64,000 nt of DNA. It comes from Pseudoglutamicibacter cumminsii. GTDB lineage: Bacteria > Actinomycetota > Actinomycetes > Actinomycetales > Micrococcaceae. This document shows positions 58,959 through 64,000 of the stretch, piece by piece; the first letter of the stretch is position 1; each line of letters begins with the position of its first letter. A model generated the notes under the pieces. The model was given only the letters and a program-made list of their open reading frames with translations. It was not told the origin of the DNA and did not search any database. The stretch covers positions 806,001 to 870,000 of the forward strand of contig NZ_JAFBCO010000001.1 of NCBI RefSeq assembly GCF_016907775.1. Reading direction: 5' to 3'. Made by a program: the position numbers and the translations under genes.

Positions 58959-60662
58959 ATGTCGGAAGAGTTTGATGTTGTCGTAATCGGTGCTGGAGCC
59001 GGCGGTTTGTCCGCGGCTGTGGCGGCTGCCCACGGCGGTGCCCGGGTTCTGGTGGTCGAGAAGGCTTCAGTGTGTGGAGGCGCGACCGCGTGGTCCGGCG
59101 GCTGGATGTGGACGCCACGGCACCGGTTTGCGCGCGAGGCGGGGGTTCGCGAATCCATCGATGAGCCGCTCACCTACCTCCGCAACCGCCTCGGCGATCA
59201 GTTCGATGAAAAGCGGGTGCGCGCTTATCTTGAGACCGCGCCGGAGATGGTCGATTTCTTCCACGAGAAGACTGCGCTCAAGTTCGTTCCGGGTGCGGGC
59301 GTGGCTGACATCCACGAGCACACGCCGGGAGCCGCGAACGGCAACCGCCAGGTGGCTCCGAAGCCGGTTCGCCTCACGTCGCTAGGCAAGAATGTTGCCA
59401 AGCTGTTGCGCCGCCAGATGTACGAAACCTCGTTCTTGGGCATGGGCATCATGGCCGGCGACGACCTGCAGGCTTTCTTGCACTCCACGCGCTCGGTCAA
59501 GGCGTTCATGCACTGTGCGGTGCGCGTGACTCGCCACATGATCGACCTGGCTATCCACCAGCGCGGCCAGTCACTTGTTAACGGAACGGCACTGATCGGT
59601 CGTCTTCTGCGTTCCGCTTTGGACGAGGGCGTAGAGATCCGCGTCAACACCGGCGCGAACGACCTCGTTGTTGATGACGACGGCCGCGTGGTTGGCGTGG
59701 ACGTCGAAGGCCCAGAAGGCGCTTACCGCGTGAATGCCCGCGATGGCGTCGTTCTTGCGACCGGCGGTTTCAGCCATAACGCTGAGATGCGCAAGGAACA
59801 TTTCCGTGGCTACCCGAACGCGGAAAACCACTGGTCCCTGCCTCCAGCGGGAGCCGGCACAGGCGACGGAGTTCGCTTGGCATCGGCAGCAGGCGGCAAG
59901 CTATCCAACGATGTGGCGTCCGCCGCCGCTTACTGCCCGGTTTCGCTCGTCCCGCTGCCGAAAGGCAAGACGGGCGTATTCCCACACATTTTGGACCGCG
60001 GTAAGCCGGGCACTATTGGCGTGCTGTCCAACGGTAAGCGTTTCGTCAACGAGGCCAACGGTTACCACGACTTCTGCCTTGGCCTGCTCGAAAACCTACC
60101 GGAGGGCGATGAGCCGCACGCGTGGCTCATCGCTGACGCTAACTACATGCGTTACTACCCGCTCGGGTTCTCCAAGCCTGCGCCAATCCCAACGTTCCCT
60201 TACACGCAGTGCGGCTACGTGAAGAAGGCTAATACCCTCAAGGAACTGGCCGACAAGTGCGGTATTGACGCTGCGCAGCTGGAGCAGACTGTCAAGGACT
60301 TCAACGAGCACGCACGCGTTGGTGAAGACCCAGAGTTCAACCGCGGCGAGACCGTGTTCAACCGGAACTCCGGCGACCCTGACAACCCATGGCCGAACCC
60401 TTCCCTGGCGCCATTGGACAAGGGCCCTTACTACGCGGTCAAGGTTCTGCCTGGCAGCTTCGGAACATTCGCCGGCCTGAGCACCGACAGCGATTCCCGC
60501 GTGCTCGACGACGAAGGCAACGCAGTCCAGGGACTGTACGCGGTTGGTAGCGACCAGGCCAACGTTCTGGGCGGGCACTACCCGTCCGGCGGCATCAACA
60601 TCGGCCCTGCCATGACCTTCGGCTACAAGGCCGGCCGAGACATCGCCGCATCAGCACGATAA
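58959..60662 (+). CDS. FAD-dependent oxidoreductase, KstD-like (copy 3)
   Basis: The 567-residue protein is the third family member here ([80 protein letters not shown]). It starts 3 bases after the preceding stop. Three paralogues in one catabolic region argue for successive dehydrogenations, perhaps ring desaturation towards an aromatic acid. It is distinct enough from copies 1 and 2 for different substrates. Confidence 0.86.
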   Translation: MSEEFDVVVIGAGAGGLSAAVAAAHGGARVLVVEKASVCGGATAWSGGWMWTPRHRFAREAGVRESIDEPLTYLRNRLGDQFDEKRVRAYLETAPEMVDFFHEKTALKFVPGAGVADIHEHTPGAANGNRQVAPKPVRLTSLGKNVAKLLRRQMYETSFLGMGIMAGDDLQAFLHSTRSVKAFMHCAVRVTRHMIDLAIHQRGQSLVNGTALIGRLLRSALDEGVEIRVNTGANDLVVDDDGRVVGVDVEGPEGAYRVNARDGVVLATGGFSHNAEMRKEHFRGYPNAENHWSLPPAGAGTGDGVRLASAAGGKLSNDVASAAAYCPVSLVPLPKGKTGVFPHILDRGKPGTIGVLSNGKRFVNEANGYHDFCLGLLENLPEGDEPHAWLIADANYMRYYPLGFSKPAPIPTFPYTQCGYVKKANTLKELADKCGIDAAQLEQTVKDFNEHARVGEDPEFNRGETVFNRNSGDPDNPWPNPSLAPLDKGPYYAVKVLPGSFGTFAGLSTDSDSRVLDDEGNAVQGLYAVGSDQANVLGGHYPSGGINIGPAMTFGYKAGRDIAASAR

Positions 60663-60676
60663 GACAGGAGCACTGT

Positions 60677-61516
60677 ATGACTACTGCACCAGTCGGTCTT
60701 GCTGCACTGACCGTTCTAGACATCGATCCGATCGGTCAGATTGAGTATGCAGAAAAGTATGGTTTCGACACGGTCGGGTTGCGCCTTGTGCCGGCAACCC
60801 CCACGACGGCCGCTTACCGTTTGCACGAGCAACCTGAGCAGCTGAAGAAAGTACGCGAGCGGTTGGCGGATTCGCCGGTGAGTGTCTTTGACGTCGAAAT
60901 TACTCGGCTCAACGAGGATTACCGGAGCCAGGACTTCCGGCCTTTCTTGGAGGCGGCTCAGGCGCTGGGGGCGCGCGCGGTCTTGGTGTCTGGTGACGAC
61001 ACTGATGCCTCGCGGCTGGTTGATTCCTACGCTGATTTCGCGCAAAAGTGCGCCGAGCACGGGTTGGCGGCGAGCCTGGAGCCGATGCCGTGGACTGCGG
61101 TTCCGAACGTGAAGCGCGCGCTTGAGGTTGTGGGCCAGGCTGATGGGCCTGCTCGTTCCATCTTGGTGGATACGCTTCACACCGGCCGCTCCACTACGAC
61201 GTTGGAGGACTTGAAGAGCATCCCAACCGAGTGGATTCACTACATCCAGGTGTGTGATGCCCCGGTTCCAACCCCTGAGGATATGGATGAGGTGATCCGC
61301 CAGGCCCGCGAGGAGCGGCTCCCTGCCGGGGACGGCGGGCTGGACCTTGCCGGGATGGTGGCTGCTTTGCCTGCGGGCACGCCTTTGAGCGTTGAGTTGC
61401 CTAACGAACCACGGCGTCAGCGTTTAGGCGACGACGCCTGGCTGCCGTTGCTCTTGGAGAAAACGAAGGCGGTCGAGGAGGCGGCGAACGCGCTCCGCGC
61501 TGAGGCTACGCTCTGA
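60677..61516 (+). CDS. Sugar-phosphate isomerase/epimerase-like TIM barrel
   Basis: The 279-residue protein is a xylose-isomerase-like TIM barrel (SVFDVEITRLNEDYRSQDF, LEPMPWTAVPNVKRALEVVG, LVDTLHTGRS, VCDAPVP, LSVELPNE), with metal-binding Glu, Asp and Glu in place. It could act as an isomerase, epimerase or dehydratase, like the N-terminal half of QuiC1. It closes the MHS-AroE-Gfo-FAD operon. Confidence 0.82.
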   Translation: MTTAPVGLAALTVLDIDPIGQIEYAEKYGFDTVGLRLVPATPTTAAYRLHEQPEQLKKVRERLADSPVSVFDVEITRLNEDYRSQDFRPFLEAAQALGARAVLVSGDDTDASRLVDSYADFAQKCAEHGLAASLEPMPWTAVPNVKRALEVVGQADGPARSILVDTLHTGRSTTTLEDLKSIPTEWIHYIQVCDAPVPTPEDMDEVIRQAREERLPAGDGGLDLAGMVAALPAGTPLSVELPNEPRRQRLGDDAWLPLLLEKTKAVEEAANALRAEATL

Positions 61517-61530
61517 GGTAGCGATGCGTT

Positions 61531-61559
61531 GCTGAGTGGCGGTTCGCCCGTCACTCAGC
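61531..61559 (+). terminator. First hairpin after the catabolic operon
   Basis: GCTGAGTG pairs with CACTCAGC, with a further GCGG/CCGT extension. It is followed 8 bases later by a second, stronger hairpin. Confidence 0.55.
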
Positions 61560-61566
61560 GGACGAG

Positions 61567-61595
61567 AACGGGGTCGGCATGAGCCGACCCCGTTT
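61567..61595. terminator. Bidirectional rho-independent terminator
   Basis: AACGGGGTCGGC and GCCGACCCCGTT form a perfect 12-base stem with ATGA loop, T-rich on the plus side. It lies between convergent genes and can serve both. Confidence 0.88.
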
Positions 61596-61618
61596 CCGCG
61601 TCTGAGCAACAGTTCGCA

Positions 61619-62524
61619 TCAGTTGAGCACGGGTTGCTCGGCGAGCGCGTAACGGTCGCCGCTGCGTGCCACCGAGATCAGCCCGCTAAACCGGGTTGCG
61701 GCTTGGTCTTTCCACCACTGCTCGGGCGCAACACCCGCTAGGTGAGACAAAACCAACTGCCCCACGCCGGCTTCCTGAGCCACAGCCCCGGCATCGGCCG
61801 GCGAGGTGTGCGAGCATGCCTGGTGGTTCAGGAACGCGCCAGAGAAACCTTGCTCCTTATAGAAGTCCAGGTTCACGGCCTCATGCACCAGGATGTCAGC
61901 GCCGCGGGCCAACTCAACGAGCGCATCGGACTTAGCGGTGTCTCCAGAGAACACGATCGAGCCCTCCGCGGTGTCAAAGCGGAACGCGAAAGCCGGGTAG
62001 ACCGGCGGGTGCTCCACGAGGGTCGCGCTCACCGTCACCGCATCATCGCGATATACCTCGAAGATCGGCTCATTCGGGATCACAATCTCTTCGGCCTGCA
62101 CCAGCTCGTGCAGGTTAGGGCGGGCCTCATCCTGGATCCGGATATCGATGTCGTAGGAGAACCCGTCGAGGGTCTTCCCAACCAACTCGGCGGTACCGGC
62201 CAAGTCCTCACCACCAACACGGTGCGGATCCTTGCCCGGGCCCAAAATGCGGAACGGCTCAGTGAAGCCATTAACCGGCTTGCCCCAGTTCCACAGCAGA
62301 AAACCGGGTAGCTCCACAACATGGTCGGAATGCAGGTGCGTGATGAATCCCGCGGTGAAGTGCTTACCCTTCAAGCCGGCCTCAGCGGCAGCGCGGGTGC
62401 ACCCCAGGCCGAAATCGATCAGGTAGAAATCATCGTTCACGCGGACTGCCGAGCAGATCCCTGGTTCGCTTCCTCGAATAGCCGGGCCGGCTGCCGTGCC
62501 GAGGGTAATGAGTTCAACGGTCAT
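61619..62524 (-). CDS. Metallo-beta-lactamase-fold hydrolase (RNase Z/arylsulfatase-like)
   Basis: The 301-residue protein has the HxHxDH motif in FITHLHSDHVVELPG, a further His (HEAV), Asp in VFSGDTAKSD and His near the end (VLSHLAG). It is of the RNase Z-like group with an extra insertion (about 85-150). Small-molecule lactonase or phosphodiesterase activity is also possible. It lies 11 bases downstream of the aldehyde dehydrogenase gene, likely co-transcribed. Confidence 0.82.
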   Translation of the reverse strand: MTVELITLGTAAGPAIRGSEPGICSAVRVNDDFYLIDFGLGCTRAAAEAGLKGKHFTAGFITHLHSDHVVELPGFLLWNWGKPVNGFTEPFRILGPGKDPHRVGGEDLAGTAELVGKTLDGFSYDIDIRIQDEARPNLHELVQAEEIVIPNEPIFEVYRDDAVTVSATLVEHPPVYPAFAFRFDTAEGSIVFSGDTAKSDALVELARGADILVHEAVNLDFYKEQGFSGAFLNHQACSHTSPADAGAVAQEAGVGQLVLSHLAGVAPEQWWKDQAATRFSGLISVARSGDRYALAEQPVLN

Positions 62525-62535
62525 GTCAGTGTCCC

Positions 62536-63909
62536 CTAGTTGTGTGCTCGCCAGTTGACGGTGGTTGGTTCCAGGTAGGCCTCCAAGCCCCAGCGGCCGC
62601 GCTCGCGGCCAACGCCGGATTGCTTCCAGCCCCCAAACGGTGCATCAAGTTCAACAACGGTGTGTTGATTGATCCACACCGTGCCAGCCTCCAACTCCGG
62701 AGCCAGTTGCCGTGCCCGCTCCACGTCTGGAGTCCAGATAGAGGCGCCGAGCCCGAACTCGGAATCGTTCGCGAGCTCGATGGCCTGGTCAACGGAGCTA
62801 TAGGACACGATCGGCAGGGCCGCTCCAAACTGCTCTTCCCGCACGATGCGCATGTCCTGTTCAGCATTGGCCACGATGGTCGGCGTCTGGAAATAGCCCG
62901 GTAGCTCGCACCGCTGATGCCCGGCAAGAACAGTGGCACCGTCGGCTGCCGCCGCATCGATCAGTTCCCGCACGTAGTCGCGCTGGCTCGCGTTATGCAT
63001 CGGCCCTAGGGTGGTGGCGGCGTCGATGCCACGGCCAAGTACAAACTTGTTGACTTCCTCGACCACAGCTTCAGTGAAGTCCGCGCGCATGCTCTCTGGA
63101 ACATAGACGCGTTTAACCGCCATGCAAACCTGCCCGGCGTTGCGGAAGGCGCTGCCGATGATGCCGCGCGCAGCCACCTCAATATCCGCGTCATCCAGCA
63201 CGATGGCGGCGTCATTACCGCCCAACTCCATGGTCACGCGGGTGACATTTTCAGCGGCCTGCTGCATCAAAGAGGTGCCCACCGCGGTGGAGCCGGTGTA
63301 AGAAATCTTGTTGACGAGTGGTTCCGAAGCCAACGCCACGCTCACGGTGCGGTTGGAACCGGTAAGAACCTGCACAACATGCTCAGGCAGAACCGTGTTC
63401 ATCAGTTCGATCAAAGCGATAGCTGAGGCCGGCGTCGTAGGAGCGGGCTTGGCCAGCACAGTGCATCCGGCGATCAAAGCCGGCGCCAGCTTGACGCACA
63501 ACAGCGAGATCGGGAAGTTCCACGGGGTGATGGTTCCCACCACACCCACCGGACGGTTCAGCACCTCGACATTGCGGCCATCGCGCTCTGGAAGGCTGAT
63601 CGTGTCTTCCCAGTCCAAGGTCGCGTAATAACGGAACAGGCCCGCCGAGACCTTGAACTCCATTTTCGCTTCGGCAATCGGCTTGCCCTGCTCACGGGAA
63701 AGCACCTCACCCAACGCATCGAGGTTCGCCTCAATCTTGTCGGCGATCTTCACCAACGCTTCCGCTCGCGCTACACGGTCACGCTGCCAGCCACGCAGCG
63801 CCGCGCGTGCACGGACCGCTGCCTGCTGCGTGTCTTCGGCCGTGTTCTCCGGTACCCGGGCAACAACTTCGAGTGTTGCGGGATCCAGGACGTCGTAGTG
63901 AGTGCTCAT
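62536..63909 (-). CDS. NAD(P)-dependent aldehyde dehydrogenase
   Basis: The 457-residue protein has all catalytic parts of the ALDH superfamily: TITPWNFPISL, LAKPAPTTPASA, the nucleotide-binding SYTGSTAVGTSLM, Glu in VTMELGGND, catalytic Cys in NAGQVCMAVKR, and EEQFGAALPIV. It starts at 63909 with AGGCAGG upstream. It is probably the oxidation partner of an alcohol dehydrogenase for aldehyde intermediates, but the substrate is not evident. Confidence 0.92.
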   Translation of the reverse strand: MSTHYDVLDPATLEVVARVPENTAEDTQQAAVRARAALRGWQRDRVARAEALVKIADKIEANLDALGEVLSREQGKPIAEAKMEFKVSAGLFRYYATLDWEDTISLPERDGRNVEVLNRPVGVVGTITPWNFPISLLCVKLAPALIAGCTVLAKPAPTTPASAIALIELMNTVLPEHVVQVLTGSNRTVSVALASEPLVNKISYTGSTAVGTSLMQQAAENVTRVTMELGGNDAAIVLDDADIEVAARGIIGSAFRNAGQVCMAVKRVYVPESMRADFTEAVVEEVNKFVLGRGIDAATTLGPMHNASQRDYVRELIDAAAADGATVLAGHQRCELPGYFQTPTIVANAEQDMRIVREEQFGAALPIVSYSSVDQAIELANDSEFGLGASIWTPDVERARQLAPELEAGTVWINQHTVVELDAPFGGWKQSGVGRERGRWGLEAYLEPTTVNWRAHN

Positions 63910-64000
63910 CTGTACCTGCCTTCACATGTAGAGGGCGGATGCGGCGGTGCGCCGTAGTAATGTCCCTACATCATGGAAGATTGTGAAGAGCGAATGTGAT
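63910..64000. promoter_or_regulatory. Upstream region of the aldehyde dehydrogenase gene
   Basis: The last 91 bases carry no recognisable gene and should hold the promoter of the minus-strand operon; no clear -35/-10 pair is seen. Confidence 0.3.

Noticed and set aside
51117-60662. Steroid catabolism, from KstD-like flavoproteins
   Set aside because: No other steroid genes are in the window, and the neighbours point to hydroaromatic acids; the family is broad.

Overview
The window looks like an actinomycete chromosome (Actinomycetota, most likely a Micrococcales/Micrococcaceae-type organism). It is GC-rich, uses many GTG starts and short ATGA/TAATG overlaps, and carries an LPxTG-type actinobacterial surface protein, an IclR/LacI-controlled Tct transporter and quinate/shikimate-type catabolic genes. 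Species cannot be fixed from the sequence alone.

1-8.3 kb is an accessory, defence-rich stretch. It starts with the 3' end of a cell-wall-anchored protein, then holds gene scars (an MHS-transporter tail, an orphan 3' gene end), a DUF4062-like protein with an Ig-like tail, a serine-recombinase remnant, a complete type III restriction-modification operon (mod-res, minus strand), and a scar in which the head of a restriction-helicase gene is joined to the tail of an Abi_C gene.

8.5-17.3 kb and 50.1-61.5 kb are two halves of one catabolic region: two YciI-like proteins, an enol-lactonase-like hydrolase, QuiC1-type 3-dehydroshikimate dehydratase, LacI and IclR regulators, a TctCBA tripartite transporter, a zinc alcohol dehydrogenase, three KstD/fumarate-reductase-like flavoproteins, LysR, an MHS (ShiA-like) symporter, an NAD-type quinate/shikimate dehydrogenase, a Gfo/Idh/MocA oxidoreductase and a sugar-phosphate-isomerase-like protein. 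Together they suggest uptake and aromatisation of hydroaromatic acids or cyclitol-like compounds towards protocatechuate. A metallo-hydrolase and an aldehyde dehydrogenase on the minus strand close the window.

17.28-50.13 kb is a siphovirus-type prophage of about 32.8 kb inserted inside the alcohol dehydrogenase gene. The first 19 codons of that gene lie at 17232-17288 and the rest at 50125-51123; joining them at the shared CCACG core restores a 350-residue enzyme. The order is int-ImmA-repressor (minus), then on the plus strand xis, recombination/replication genes with an iteron-like origin candidate, HNH, terminase, portal, a MuF-type head protein carrying a C-terminal EndoU-like toxin with a coupled candidate immunity gene, scaffold, capsid, neck, tail genes with a -1 frameshift site, an IS256-family element that breaks a tail gene, baseplate genes, endolysin and holin. 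The prophage can probably still integrate and excise but is likely unable to form normal tails.

Most notable: the phage-split dehydrogenase in a catabolic operon, the MuF-EndoU toxin/immunity pair, the defence-island scars with the DUF4062-Ig protein, the repeat-rich origin and attachment regions, and a run of small proteins sharing a Cys-pair mini-motif.
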